Assembly (NCBI RefSeq): GCF_001651855.1
Contig: NZ_LNQC01000043.1
Coordinates: forward strand, 147,673 to 211,672
DNA: 64,000 nt
Direction of reading: 5' to 3'
DNA from: Sinorhizobium americanum
GTDB lineage: Bacteria; Pseudomonadota; Alphaproteobacteria; Rhizobiales; Rhizobiaceae
The notes under the pieces were generated by a model. It was not told the origin of the DNA. It saw only the letters and a list, made by a program, of their open reading frames with translations, and did no database searches. The translations under genes and the position numbers were made by a program. The stretch's first letter is position 1; every line of letters starts with the position of its first letter. Positions 30,900 through 41,765 of the stretch are shown piece after piece.

Positions 30900-31463
30900 A
30901 TGACCAAGCTCGATAACCCTGTCCTGATGGCGACGATCGGCGCGGCGCAAGGCCTGCGCGGCGAAGTGCGGGTAAAATCCTTTACGGAAGATCCGACGGC
31001 GCTCGGCGACTACGGCAACCTGCGCAGCGAGGACGGCCGCGTCTTCGAGGTGCTGGAAATCCGTGAAGCGAAGAACGTGGTCATCGTCCGCTTCCGCGGC
31101 ATCAACGACCGAACCGCCGCCGAAGCGCTGAACGGCCTCGAACTCTTCATCGAACGCGACAACCTCCCCGACGACGACCTCGACGAGGACGAGTTTTTCT
31201 ATGCCGATCTCGAAGGCCTGGAAGCGGTCGACGGCACCGGCAAGAGCTACGGCTCGGTGACCGGCGTCTTCGGCTTCGGCGCTGGGGACCTGCTGGAGCT
31301 CAAGGGACCGGGCCGCCGGCCGGTGCTGATCCCGTTCACCGAATGGTCGGTGCTGGAAATCGATCTCGAGGCCGGCAAACTGCTGGTCGATCCGATTGCC
31401 GCCGGGCTCGTCGACGACAAGGACGAGAGCCTCGACAAGCAATTCCCGACGAAGCGCAAGTGA
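30900..31463 (+). CDS. rimM: Ribosome maturation factor RimM
   Basis: A 187-residue 16S-processing factor: N-terminal RimM domain ([22 protein letters not shown]) and C-terminal PRC-barrel ([20 protein letters not shown]). It binds S19 during 30S head assembly. The ATG at 30900 ([10 protein letters not shown]) is used; an ATG at 30891 is three codons upstream in frame. Fourteen bases before trmD. Confidence 0.93.
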   Translation: MTKLDNPVLMATIGAAQGLRGEVRVKSFTEDPTALGDYGNLRSEDGRVFEVLEIREAKNVVIVRFRGINDRTAAEALNGLELFIERDNLPDDDLDEDEFFYADLEGLEAVDGTGKSYGSVTGVFGFGAGDLLELKGPGRRPVLIPFTEWSVLEIDLEAGKLLVDPIAAGLVDDKDESLDKQFPTKRK

Positions 31464-31477
31464 GCTCCAGTCTAACA

Positions 31478-32242
31478 ATGCCCTTTCGCGCGACGGTCCT
31501 GACGCTGTACCCGGAGATGTTCCCCGGGCATCTCGGCGTGTCGCTCGCTGGCAAGGCGCTGGAGCGCGGCCAATGGTCGATCGAGGCGGTGCAGATCCGC
31601 GATTTCGCCGGGGACAAGCACCGCACCGTCGACGACACGCCGGCCGGCGGCGGCGCCGGCATGGTGTTGAAGCCGGATGTTCTTGCCCGCGCCATCGACC
31701 ACGTCTCGGCGGATGATGAGCGGCCGCGCCTGCTGATGAGCCCGCGCGGCCGGCCGCTGACGCAGGCGCGCGTTCGCGAGCTTGCCGCAGGCCCCGGCGC
31801 CGTCATCGTCTGCGGCCGCTTCGAGGGTGTCGACCAGCGGGTCATTGACACGCGCAATCTCGAAGAAGTGTCTATAGGCGACTATATCCTGTCCGGCGGC
31901 GAACCGGCGGCGCTGGTCCTGCTCGACGCGGTCGTCCGGATCCTGCCAGGCGTGATGGGCAACGACTTGTCCGGCGTGCATGAAAGCTTCGAGGGCGGGC
32001 TGCTCGAGCACCCGCATTACACTCGGCCGCAAGTCTTCGAAGGCCATGAGATCCCGGCGGTACTGACTTCAGGAAATCACGGCGCCGTCGCCAAATGGCG
32101 CGCGGCCGAAGCGCGGCGGCTGACGGCGGAGCGCCGGCCGGATCTGCTGGAGCGTGATCCGAAAAGCGGGAGCCGGCTTTCGGAAGAATCACGCGCAAAT
32201 AAAGACTTGGAGCATGATCCGGTTCAGCCGGTGAAGAAATAA
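31478..32242 (+). CDS. trmD: tRNA (guanine-N1-)-methyltransferase, with repeat-encoded C-terminal tail
   Basis: Methylates G37 of tRNAs reading CNN and prevents +1 frameshifting. The 254-residue product has the SPOUT trefoil knot: [16 protein letters not shown] and [11 protein letters not shown], plus PHYTRP. After RRPDLLERD the last ~28 residues ([10 protein letters not shown]...) are not family sequence; they are encoded by a palindromic intergenic repeat at 32150-32228. As a result the 3' end overlaps the convergent TauE gene by 19 bases. rplS, usually next to trmD, is not here. Confidence 0.93.
   Translation: MPFRATVLTLYPEMFPGHLGVSLAGKALERGQWSIEAVQIRDFAGDKHRTVDDTPAGGGAGMVLKPDVLARAIDHVSADDERPRLLMSPRGRPLTQARVRELAAGPGAVIVCGRFEGVDQRVIDTRNLEEVSIGDYILSGGEPAALVLLDAVVRILPGVMGNDLSGVHESFEGGLLEHPHYTRPQVFEGHEIPAVLTSGNHGAVAKWRAAEARRLTAERRPDLLERDPKSGSRLSEESRANKDLEHDPVQPVKK
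32150..32228. repeat. Palindromic repeat that encodes the TrmD tail
   Basis: Core palindrome at 32152-32194: GCGTGATCCGAAAAGC pairs imperfectly with the stretch from CTTTCGG to AATCACGC; then GAGCATGATCCGG recurs at 32210-32222. This is the pattern of a repeat very common after rhizobial genes. It lies wholly inside the trmD reading frame. Confidence 0.7.
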
Positions 32243-32970
32243 TAGGCGGCGAGCAGCAGGCCGACGGCGACGACGATGGCGCGAATGACCGCCTGCGGAA
32301 CGCGCCGGGCGGCCCAGACGCCACAATAGCCGCCAAGTGCGGCACCCGGCACCATGATCGCCGCGTGCAGCCAGGAAACGACGCCGCCCGCCGAAAAGAC
32401 GAGGATGGCGATCAGCGCGATGACGATCGAGATGAAGTTCTTCAGCGCATTCAGCCGGTGATAGCTGCCGCCGGTCGCAAGTCCGAGCACGGCAAGCATC
32501 ATGATGCCCATGCCGGCTCCGAAGAAGCCGCCATAGACGGATGTCGCCATCTGGCTCGCCACACCGAACGGGCCGATCCGGTGCTCGTCGCTGCGGACCT
32601 TAGGCTTCAAGAGAGGGCCCGCGGCAAAGATCGCCGTCGCGGCGATCAAGAGCCAGGGCACCATGGCGCGGAATGACGGGTTGGAGAGCGACAGCAGGAG
32701 AAGCGCGCCCGCGAGCCCGCCGATCGCCGATATGATGCCGAGGAGGACGGCATTCCTGCGGTCGGCGCGTATCTCCTTGGCATAGGCGAGCGCCGAGGTG
32801 ACGTAGCCCGGAAACTGCACGATCGAGGAGGTGGCATTGGCGACGATCGGCGGCAGGCCGCCGAGCGTCATCGCGCCGAAGGTCAGAAACGTGCCGCCGC
32901 CGGCAATCGCATTGACGGCACCGGACAGGAATCCCGCAACAAAAAGCAACAGCGCCTGGAATATCGTCAT
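32224..32970 (-). CDS. TauE/SafE-family anion exporter (DUF81)
   Basis: A 248-residue inner-membrane protein with about eight hydrophobic segments. The family signature is at the N-terminus: [19 protein letters not shown], with the second half echo [11 protein letters not shown]. Members export sulfite, sulfoacetate or other organosulfur anions. Neighbours give no hint of a sulfur pathway. Tail-to-tail overlap of 19 bases with trmD. Confidence 0.88.
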   Translation of the reverse strand: MTIFQALLLFVAGFLSGAVNAIAGGGTFLTFGAMTLGGLPPIVANATSSIVQFPGYVTSALAYAKEIRADRRNAVLLGIISAIGGLAGALLLLSLSNPSFRAMVPWLLIAATAIFAAGPLLKPKVRSDEHRIGPFGVASQMATSVYGGFFGAGMGIMMLAVLGLATGGSYHRLNALKNFISIVIALIAILVFSAGGVVSWLHAAIMVPGAALGGYCGVWAARRVPQAVIRAIVVAVGLLLAAYYFFTG

Positions 32971-33051
32971 GGCCGTCCTCGTAAAGCCCGCGACCCGGGA
33001 TAGCGGCTGGAACCTTCGGCCGCAAGTCCGCTCATGGATCGCGGCCCGACC

Positions 33052-34878
<1,827 letters not shown>

Positions 34879-34882
34879 GGCG

Positions 34883-35533
34883 TCAGGCTCCGGAAAGATC
34901 GTAGGGTCGGGCGAGAATCACCGCCCGCCCGGATTTCAGGGAAAAGCGGACCGCACCTTCCGCGACATTGGAAATCGTCCGGGAGGATCCGAAGGGAAGC
35001 GCAAAATCGTCGAGCGGGTAGCGGACATTTTCGATCGACAGTCCGGAAAGCTCGCTGAAACCGAGGATCGAAAACAGACTGCCCTTCGGCAGGTCGATCT
35101 CGCGCGTGCCCGGCCTCAGCGGATAGGCCTCCTCCTCGCCTGAGGTCATAAAGGCATCGTGTCCCTCTTCTGCAAGCGCCGCGAGCTGCAAGAGGTGCAG
35201 GAAGGCATGGTCGCTGCGGGTGCCGCCGAGCGCGCCGGCGAAGATCAGCGAGCTCGCACCGCGCGCAAGCGCCGCCTCCACCGCAATTTCGCCATCCGTG
35301 GCGTTTTTGGCGGCCGGATAGCTTTCCCGCGGCACATGGGCGAACGCCGCCAGCAGCGTTTCGTCGGTCGAATCGAAATCACCGACCCAGAGATCCGGCA
35401 CCACACCGAGCGTCTTCGCATGGCGCATGCCGCCGTCCGCCGCGATGAACCGGCTGCCGGAAAGCTGCGCCGCCAGCCGCTCCGTAAGGCTGAGCGCGCC
35501 GCCGAGAAGAATGGTGAACGTCGATCGGGTCAT
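34883..35533 (-). CDS. thiN: Thiamine pyrophosphokinase
   Basis: Transfers pyrophosphate from ATP to thiamine, giving the active cofactor. The 216-residue product shows the family landmarks: FIAADGGMRHA, VGDFDS, the NATDGEIAVEAAL segment, and GALGGTRSDH with metal ligands, then a C-terminal beta-barrel ending SLKSGRAVIL. The ATG at 35533 is used; the frame is open far upstream without family sequence. It lies under 900 bp from the TPP riboswitch and thiBPQ (divergent), so thiamine import and phosphorylation are clustered. Confidence 0.88.
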   Translation of the reverse strand: MTRSTFTILLGGALSLTERLAAQLSGSRFIAADGGMRHAKTLGVVPDLWVGDFDSTDETLLAAFAHVPRESYPAAKNATDGEIAVEAALARGASSLIFAGALGGTRSDHAFLHLLQLAALAEEGHDAFMTSGEEEAYPLRPGTREIDLPKGSLFSILGFSELSGLSIENVRYPLDDFALPFGSSRTISNVAEGAVRFSLKSGRAVILARPYDLSGA

Positions 35534-35618
35534 GGCAGAAGCCCATAGCGCAAAGCGGCAGCGAAGGAAAAGGGTAGAACGCCTTTTCGGGGCCGTTTGG
35601 CCAACGCGACTGCTTGGA

Positions 35619-36098
35619 TCAGCTTCCGCTTTCTTCCGGCGGCAGCATGTCCGCATAGATGCCAGGCGTTGAATCGGGAATCTCCACCGCGCCGACGGCG
35701 CGCGCATAAAATTCGGCCGGGCCGACGCCGCCGATGATCGCATAGGCATAGCCCGCGGCGCGCATGGCGGAGAGGCTCTCTAAAAGCAAAGCCTCGCCGA
35801 TGCCGCGGCCGCGCAATGCTTGGTCGACGCCCGTCGGACCGAAGAAGCCGAGCGCCGTCACATCATGGCAGGCAAAGCCGGCAAGCTCGCCCTTGCAGAG
35901 CGCGACATGGATCCGCGTCGGCGTCGAGGAGAAGGCCGCTTCCGCCTCGCCCGCCCAAAGGGTGCCGAAGCGTTCCTCGATCCAGGGAACGACGATCCTG
36001 CGCTCGGCCGCCAAGGCGCGCCGAATGGCAACGTCGGGGCCGAGCCGGGAGGCGCGGCCTTCGGGCAACGCATAGAGGCGAACGAGCATATCCGGCAT
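35619..36098 (-). CDS. GNAT-family N-acetyltransferase
   Basis: A 159-residue GNAT protein with the acetyl-CoA motif ALRGRGIGEALLLE at about residues 93-106 and a preceding GVDQ segment; the C-terminal AIIGGVGPAEFYARAVGA stretch is the usual b6-b7 region. The substrate is unknown. It lies between thiN and the divergent TPP riboswitch/thiBPQ; the position suggests nothing specific. Confidence 0.8.
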   Translation of the reverse strand: MPDMLVRLYALPEGRASRLGPDVAIRRALAAERRIVVPWIEERFGTLWAGEAEAAFSSTPTRIHVALCKGELAGFACHDVTALGFFGPTGVDQALRGRGIGEALLLESLSAMRAAGYAYAIIGGVGPAEFYARAVGAVEIPDSTPGIYADMLPPEESGS

Positions 36099-36257
36099 AA
36101 AATGGCCCCCGCTCGGCGAACAAAACGCCGCCGCCGTTGTTTGAATTCCAGAGCCTTGCGGGCTTCGGACCTCTTAATAGCGCAGGCAGCGCCAAGGGCC
36201 AATGCGCCGGCCGAAACTCCGCTTGCCTTGGCTGCCGCCCGAAGCTAAATCTGGGGT

Positions 36258-36362
36258 GCTCTAACGGGGTGCCTGTAACCGCTCGCGGTTCCAATGGCTG
36301 AGAGGCTTCGAGCCAACCCGCGGAACCTGATCCGGCTTGTACCGGCGGAGGGATTAGAAGCG
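36258..36362 (+). promoter_or_regulatory. TPP riboswitch (THI element)
   Basis: All conserved THI-box blocks appear in order: GGGGTGCC at about 36267-36273, GGCTGAGA at 36297-36304, ACCCGCGGAACCTGATC at 36316-36332, and TACCGGCGGAGGGA at 36340-36353. It ends about 60 bases before the thiB ATG, so thiamine pyrophosphate would repress thiBPQ, in proteobacteria typically by hiding the ribosome-binding site. Confidence 0.93.
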
Positions 36363-36418
36363 ATCGGACCGATACGCGCTTTTCCCGTGCAACATCAACA
36401 ACAGGGAGAAGTGCCCAG

Positions 36419-37447
36419 ATGTCCAGTTCACTCCATCGCAACATCCTTGGCCGGTTGGCCATCGCCGCCCTCGCCACCGCCGCATTTTCCGCAACCGCCG
36501 CAGCGGCCGAAAAGACGCTGACGATCTACACCTATGAGAGCTTCATCACCGAATGGGGTCCGGGCGCCAAGGTCGTCGAAGCCTTCGGCAAGACCTGCGA
36601 CTGCAAGGTGAATTATGTCGGCGTTGCCGACGGCGTCGAGCTCCTGACGCGGCTGAAACTGGAAGGCGAAGGCTCGAAGGCCGACATCGTTCTCGGCCTC
36701 GACACGAACCTCGTCGCCGAGGCCAAGGCCACCGGCTATTTCGCCCCGCACGGCCTCGACACGAAAGGTCTCAAGGTTCCCGGCGGCTTTTCCGACGATA
36801 CTTTCGTGCCCTATGACTACGGCCATTTCGCCGTGGTCTACGACACCGAGACCCTGAAGAGCCCGCCGAAGAGCCTCAAGGAACTGGTCGAGGGCGATCC
36901 TGCGCAAAAGATCGTCATCGAAGACCCGCGCACCTCGACGCCCGGCCTTGGCCTGCTGCTCTGGGTGAAGTCGGTCTATGGCGACAAGGCCGGCGAGGCC
37001 TGGGCCAAGCTCAAGGAGCGCGTGCTGACGGTGACCCCCGGCTGGTCGGAAGCCTATGGCCTGTTCACCAAGGGCGAGGCGCCGATGGTGCTCTCCTACA
37101 CCACCTCGCCTGCCTATCACATGGTGGCGGAAAACACGGATCGCTATCAGGCAGCAGCCTTTGCCGAGGGTCACTACATCCAGATCGAAGTGGCCGGCGC
37201 GACGAAGAACGCCAAGGAGCCGGAACTCGCCCGCCAGTTCCTGGCCTTCATGACCGGCCCGGAATTCCAGTCGATCATTCCGACCACCAACTGGATGATG
37301 CCGGTCGGCGCCACCAAGGAGCCTTTGCCGGAAGCCTTCGGCAAACTTATCAATCCCGAAAAGACCTTGCTGCTGTCCTCGGAAGACGTCGCGGCCAACC
37401 GCAAGGCCTGGATCGACGAATGGCTGGCAGCGATGAGCAAGAACTGA
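36419..37447 (+). CDS. thiB: Thiamine/TPP ABC transporter periplasmic binding protein
   Basis: A 342-residue periplasmic protein with a signal peptide (about 1-29, cleavage at AAAA-EKT). Mature sequence starts [10 protein letters not shown], characteristic of ThiB, and contains [11 protein letters not shown] and a conserved [22 protein letters not shown] pocket region. Preceded by AGGGAGAAG and the TPP riboswitch. First gene of thiBPQ; the stop is eight bases before thiP. Confidence 0.94.
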   Translation: MSSSLHRNILGRLAIAALATAAFSATAAAAEKTLTIYTYESFITEWGPGAKVVEAFGKTCDCKVNYVGVADGVELLTRLKLEGEGSKADIVLGLDTNLVAEAKATGYFAPHGLDTKGLKVPGGFSDDTFVPYDYGHFAVVYDTETLKSPPKSLKELVEGDPAQKIVIEDPRTSTPGLGLLLWVKSVYGDKAGEAWAKLKERVLTVTPGWSEAYGLFTKGEAPMVLSYTTSPAYHMVAENTDRYQAAAFAEGHYIQIEVAGATKNAKEPELARQFLAFMTGPEFQSIIPTTNWMMPVGATKEPLPEAFGKLINPEKTLLLSSEDVAANRKAWIDEWLAAMSKN

Positions 37448-37454
37448 GGCCGGC

Positions 37455-39077
37455 TTGTTCGACAGCACCGAGAACAGGATGACGATCGCCGCCGCGGCTT
37501 TCTGCCTCGGCGGCATCCTGCTTTTCGTCGGCATGGCGGGAATAGCCCTCATCACGCAGACGGGCGAGAGCGGCGCCAACGGCCTGTTCGACGCCTATAT
37601 CTGGCGCGTCACGCGCTTCACGCTGCTGCAGGCCGGCCTCTCGACGGCCCTGTCGATCCTCTTCGCCATGCCCGTCGCACGCGCGCTGGCACGGCAGGCG
37701 TCCTTCCCCGGCCGCATCTGGATGCTGCGGCTGATGGCCTTGCCGCTCGGCCTGCCGGCGCTTGTCGCGGCGCTCGGCCTGATCGAGGTCTGGGGCCGGC
37801 AGGGCATTCTGAACCACGTTCTCTCGGCAATGGGCCAGCAACCGATCAGCGTCTATGGTCTGTTCGGCATCCTGCTTGCCCATGTCTTCTTCAACATGCC
37901 GCTTGCGGCCCGGCTGATGCTTGCCGGCATCGAGCGCATTCCTGCCGAATACTGGCGCAGTTCCGCCAATCTCGGCATGGGCTCCCTTGCCATCTTTCGT
38001 TTCATCGAATGGCCAGCGGTCCGGGGCCTGCTGCCGGGCATTGCCGGCCTCATCTTCATGCTCTGCGCCACCAGCTTCACGCTGGTGCTGACGCTCGGCG
38101 GCGGCCCGGCCGCGAGCACGATCGAGGTGTCAATCTACCAGGCGCTGCGCTTCGACTTCGACCCGCCCCGGGCGATCGCCCTTTCCGGCCTTCAGGTCGC
38201 GCTGACTGGCGCGCTGCTTGTCGCCCTGAGATTTCTCGCCCCGTCTCCCGAGGAAGGCCAGACGAGCGGCCGGGCGGCCCGTCGGTTCGACGGCCTGAGC
38301 CGGCTTTCGCGCCTTGCCGACAGGACCTGGCTGGCGCTTGCCCTCCTTTTCGTCGGTCTGCCCTTCGCCGCCATTGCGGCATCCGGATTGCAGGCCGATC
38401 TCCCCCGCCTCGTCAGTGAAGCGGCATTCCGACGGGCGCTTGCCACCAGCGCCGCCATCGCCCTTCCCTCCGCCATCATTTCCGTCGTGATGGCCGGCCT
38501 GATGATCCGGGCGCAACGGCTGCTCGTCGCAAGGCGGCGTCGTGAAATGCCGGCCCGCCTGTTTGCCGGCACGATCGGTGCCAGCACGTCCTTCATCCTG
38601 CTTGCCCCGCCCGTCGTGCTTGGCGCCGGGTGGTTCCTCCTCCTGCGGCCCTTCGGCGATGTCGCCCGCTTTGCCCCCTTCGTCGTCATCGCGATCAATG
38701 CGCTGATGGCGCTGCCCTTTGTCCACCGCGTGCTGGCCCCTGCCATGGCCACCCATGCCGCGCGCACCGAGCGCCTTGCCGCCAGCCTCGGCATCCATGG
38801 TTTCCATCGGCTGCGATGGATCGATTGGCCGGCGCTGCGCAAGCCGCTCCTGATGGCGCTCTCCTTTGCGCTCGCGTTGTCGCTCGGCGATCTCGGTGCG
38901 GTCGCGCTCTTCGGTTCGCAGGATCTCGCGACCCTGCCCTGGCTGCTCTACAGCCGGATGGGCAGCTACCGGACCGCCGACGCGGCCGGTATTGCCTTGA
39001 TGCTGGGGCTCATCTGCCTCGTTTTGACGGTGCTCGGCACGGCGGGAGAGAAGCAGGCGGAAGGACGAGGCGCATGA
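37455..39077 (+). CDS. thiP: Thiamine/TPP ABC transporter permease
   Basis: A 540-residue inner-membrane permease with twelve hydrophobic segments as two fused BPD_transp_1 units; EAA loops are visible around EYWRSSANLGMGSLAIFRFIEWP and ERLAASLGIHGFHRLRWIDWPAL. Start: TTG at 37455 with GAGG just upstream; the ATG at 37479 is an alternative lacking good spacing. The stop overlaps the thiQ start by four bases. Confidence 0.92.
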   Translation: MFDSTENRMTIAAAAFCLGGILLFVGMAGIALITQTGESGANGLFDAYIWRVTRFTLLQAGLSTALSILFAMPVARALARQASFPGRIWMLRLMALPLGLPALVAALGLIEVWGRQGILNHVLSAMGQQPISVYGLFGILLAHVFFNMPLAARLMLAGIERIPAEYWRSSANLGMGSLAIFRFIEWPAVRGLLPGIAGLIFMLCATSFTLVLTLGGGPAASTIEVSIYQALRFDFDPPRAIALSGLQVALTGALLVALRFLAPSPEEGQTSGRAARRFDGLSRLSRLADRTWLALALLFVGLPFAAIAASGLQADLPRLVSEAAFRRALATSAAIALPSAIISVVMAGLMIRAQRLLVARRRREMPARLFAGTIGASTSFILLAPPVVLGAGWFLLLRPFGDVARFAPFVVIAINALMALPFVHRVLAPAMATHAARTERLAASLGIHGFHRLRWIDWPALRKPLLMALSFALALSLGDLGAVALFGSQDLATLPWLLYSRMGSYRTADAAGIALMLGLICLVLTVLGTAGEKQAEGRGA

Positions 39078-39796
39078 GTTCGCTCGCTTTGTCGGTCAAG
39101 GACGTGAAAGTCCGTTTCGAAACGGCGGCGCTGGCCTTTGATTGTGCGGTTCCGGCCGGGCAGTTCGTCGCCGTCGTCGGCCCTTCCGGCTCGGGAAAAT
39201 CGACGCTTTTCAGCGTCATCGCCGGGTTCGAAACGCCGGAGGCGGGCGACGTACGGATCCTCGGCGAAGACATGGCCGGCCGCATTCCGGCCGAGCGGCC
39301 CGTGTCCGTGATCTTCCAGGACAACAATCTCTTCGCCCATCTGGACGTCGCAACCAATGTCGGCCTCGGCATTAGCCCGTCGCTGAGGCTCGGCGCCTCC
39401 GATCACGACAGGATCGAAGAGGCACTGGCGCGGGTCGGGCTCGCCGACTTCGGCAGAAGGCTGCCGCCGACGCTTTCCGGCGGCGAGCGGCAGCGGGTGG
39501 CGCTTGCCCGCGCACTGGTGCGGCATCGGCCGCTGCTGCTGCTCGACGAACCCTTTGCCGCTCTCGATCCGGGAATGCGCGCCGAGATGCGCGGCCTTCT
39601 GAGCGACCTTCATCGCGAAGAAGCCAACACCATCCTGATGATCACGCATCATCCCGATGACGTGAAGAGCCTCGCCGACAGCGTGCTTTTCCTCGATGAG
39701 GGGCGTATCGTCGCTCACGACCCCCTGGATCGTTTTCTTGCGCGGCGGGATCTGGCAGCGATCAACCGGTTTCTTGGCAATGACGAGATCCGGTGA
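39074..39796 (+). CDS. thiQ: Thiamine/TPP ABC transporter ATP-binding protein
   Basis: A 240-residue ATPase with Walker A GPSGSGKST (about residues 35-43), the Q-loop in VIFQDNNLF, signature LSGGERQR and Walker B LLLLDEPFAALDP. Completes ThiBPQ under riboswitch control. The start overlaps the thiP stop (ATGA). Confidence 0.93.
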   Translation: MSSLALSVKDVKVRFETAALAFDCAVPAGQFVAVVGPSGSGKSTLFSVIAGFETPEAGDVRILGEDMAGRIPAERPVSVIFQDNNLFAHLDVATNVGLGISPSLRLGASDHDRIEEALARVGLADFGRRLPPTLSGGERQRVALARALVRHRPLLLLDEPFAALDPGMRAEMRGLLSDLHREEANTILMITHHPDDVKSLADSVLFLDEGRIVAHDPLDRFLARRDLAAINRFLGNDEIR

Positions 39797-40098
39797 AGGA
39801 ATGAGCCATCCATCGGGCACTGCGGCAGTATCTTTGGACAATGCGCGGTTCGCCACAATTTGACCGCCCCGTTGTGCGACGCGCGGAACGTCCGGCCGGA
39901 CCCGCGCGTTACTCGCGCATCCGTTGCCGTGATACCACGGGGCAACTATTTCTACTGGGATCAGCTAGGCAGGCACCGGTTAAATCGATACAGCAGAGTT
40001 ATGGCTGAGAAACCCGGCGCTGGTGACGTATGCGGCTGAAAAAGTAGGATTTTTCGTCGGTGGCGCGGGGCGCATCGGCGGATGGAACGGGCTGAGGA
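39797..40098. other. Intergenic region with palindrome and possible stress promoter
   Basis: About 300 bp between thiQ and the M48 protease gene. It holds a perfect 12-bp palindrome GTCCGGCCGGAC at 39890-39901 within a larger GC-rich inverted repeat that could end thiQ transcription. GGAAC at 39885 with CGTT 17 bases later resembles an EcfG-type promoter pointing at the protease gene, but it overlaps the palindrome. Confidence 0.35.
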
Positions 40099-41610
40099 AT
40101 GGCAAGGCAGACAGTCACAAGAGACTGGTTTCCGACGCGGAATGGCGGCATGGCCTTGCGCGCCCTGGTTGCGCTGTCTTCATTCAGCCTTCTTTCCGCC
40201 TGCCAGTCGATCATCGAGCAGACCTACGAGCCCGCCGTCTCGCCCTCCTCCAATCCGCAGATCGTCGAGGAGGTGCAGAAGAACGATCCGCGCGCCCAGC
40301 TCGGCGCGCGCGAGCATCCGCGCATCGTCGCGAGCTACGGCGGCGAATACAAGGACGCCAAGACAGAACGGCTCGTCGCCCGTATCACCGGCGCCCTGAC
40401 GGCGGTTTCGGAAAACCCGCAGCAGTCCTACCGCATCACCATCCTCAATTCCCCGGCAATCAACGCCTTTGCGCTGCCCGGAGGCTATCTCTACGTCACG
40501 CGCGGCCTGCTTGCGCTTGCCGACGACGCCTCGGAAGTCGCCGCCGTGCTTTCGCACGAAATGGCGCATGTCACCGCCAACCACGGCATTCAGCGCCAGC
40601 AGCGCGAAGAGGCCGAGGTGATCGCCAGCCGCGTTGTCTCGGAAGTGCTGTCCTCCAACCTTGCCGGCAAGCAGGCGCTCGCCCGCGGCAAGCTGCGGCT
40701 CGCCGCCTTCTCGCGCAACCAGGAACTGCAGGCCGACGTGATCGGCGTCCGGATGCTTGGCGAAGCCGGCTACGACCCCTATGCCGCCGCGCGCTTCCTC
40801 GATTCGATGGCTGCCTATAGCCGCTTCACCGCGGTCGATCCGGAGGCGGACCAGAGCCTCGATTTTTTGTCGAGCCACCCGAATACGCCGCAACGCGTCG
40901 AACTCGCCCGCCGACATGCGCGCGCCTTCGGCCCCGAAGGAACGAGCGGCGACCGCGGCCGCGACTACTATCTGGCAGGGATCGACGGGCTGCTCTATGG
41001 CGACAGCCCGCAGGAAGGCTATGTCCGCGGCCAGACCTTCCTGCACGGGCAGCTCGGCATACGCTTCGACGTGCCCCAGGGTTTCCAGATCGACAACAAG
41101 GCTGAAGCCGTGCTGGCGACAGGTCCCGGCGAAGTCGCCATCCGCTTCGACGGCATTTCCGACAATGCCCGCCGCAACCTGACCGACTACATTGCCAGCG
41201 GCTGGGTGACCGGCCTGCAGCCGGACACCATACGCCCCGTTTCCGTCAACGGCCTCGAAGCTGCGACGGCGCGAGCCTCCGCCGATCGCTGGGACTTTGA
41301 CGTCACCGTCATCCGGCTCGGCGACCGCATATACCGCTTCCTGACCGCGGTTCCGAAGGGATCGACCGCGCTTGACGCAACGGCGAGCCAGTTGCGCAGC
41401 TCCTTCCGCCGTATGTCATCGGCCGAAGTCCAATCCCTGAAGCCGCTGCGCATCAGGGTGGTAACGGTGCGGCCGGGCGACACGAGCGCCACATTGGCGG
41501 CGCGGATGATGGGAACGGACCGGAAGCTCGACCTCTTCCGGCTCATCAACGCGATGCAGGTCACGTCCACCGTCAGGCCGGGCGACAAGGTGAAGATCAT
41601 CTCCGAATAG
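40099..41610 (+). CDS. M48-family zinc metalloprotease, putative lipoprotein
   Basis: A 503-residue BepA/LoiP-like protease. A lipoprotein signal is present: hydrophobic stretch then LLSAC with C35 (C18 if translation starts at the ATG at 40150, which gives a more normal signal length). Zinc site HEMAH at 153-157 and the third ligand Glu in NQELQAD near 209. The last ~55 residues (VRPGDT...RPGDKVKIIS) resemble a LysM-like module. Relatives maintain outer-membrane proteins; substrates here are unknown. Confidence 0.85.
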   Translation: MARQTVTRDWFPTRNGGMALRALVALSSFSLLSACQSIIEQTYEPAVSPSSNPQIVEEVQKNDPRAQLGAREHPRIVASYGGEYKDAKTERLVARITGALTAVSENPQQSYRITILNSPAINAFALPGGYLYVTRGLLALADDASEVAAVLSHEMAHVTANHGIQRQQREEAEVIASRVVSEVLSSNLAGKQALARGKLRLAAFSRNQELQADVIGVRMLGEAGYDPYAAARFLDSMAAYSRFTAVDPEADQSLDFLSSHPNTPQRVELARRHARAFGPEGTSGDRGRDYYLAGIDGLLYGDSPQEGYVRGQTFLHGQLGIRFDVPQGFQIDNKAEAVLATGPGEVAIRFDGISDNARRNLTDYIASGWVTGLQPDTIRPVSVNGLEAATARASADRWDFDVTVIRLGDRIYRFLTAVPKGSTALDATASQLRSSFRRMSSAEVQSLKPLRIRVVTVRPGDTSATLAARMMGTDRKLDLFRLINAMQVTSTVRPGDKVKIISE

Positions 41611-41654
41611 GTGATGATCATTGGCCGGCGCTCTCTCCTCATTCTTCGGCAACG

Positions 41655-41733
41655 CACCCTCAAAGTGTAGCAACTTTGAATTGCTGCCTGGTTTGTCCTT
41701 AATTCGGCTACGATTCAAGGAAACATGCAGTAG
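41655..41733 (+). repeat. Sinorhizobium-type palindromic repeat, copy A (partial)
   Basis: About 79 bp: GTGTAGCAACTTTGAATTGCTGC, then the CCTTAATTCGG / CGATTCAAGG inverted repeat and CATGCAGTAG. It matches the right-hand half of copies at 45631-45737 and 49371-49475 and ends 32 bp before the beta-lactamase-like gene. Confidence 0.75.
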
Positions 41734-41765
41734 CCACTGACGGTCTTCGACGGGGATGAATCAGC

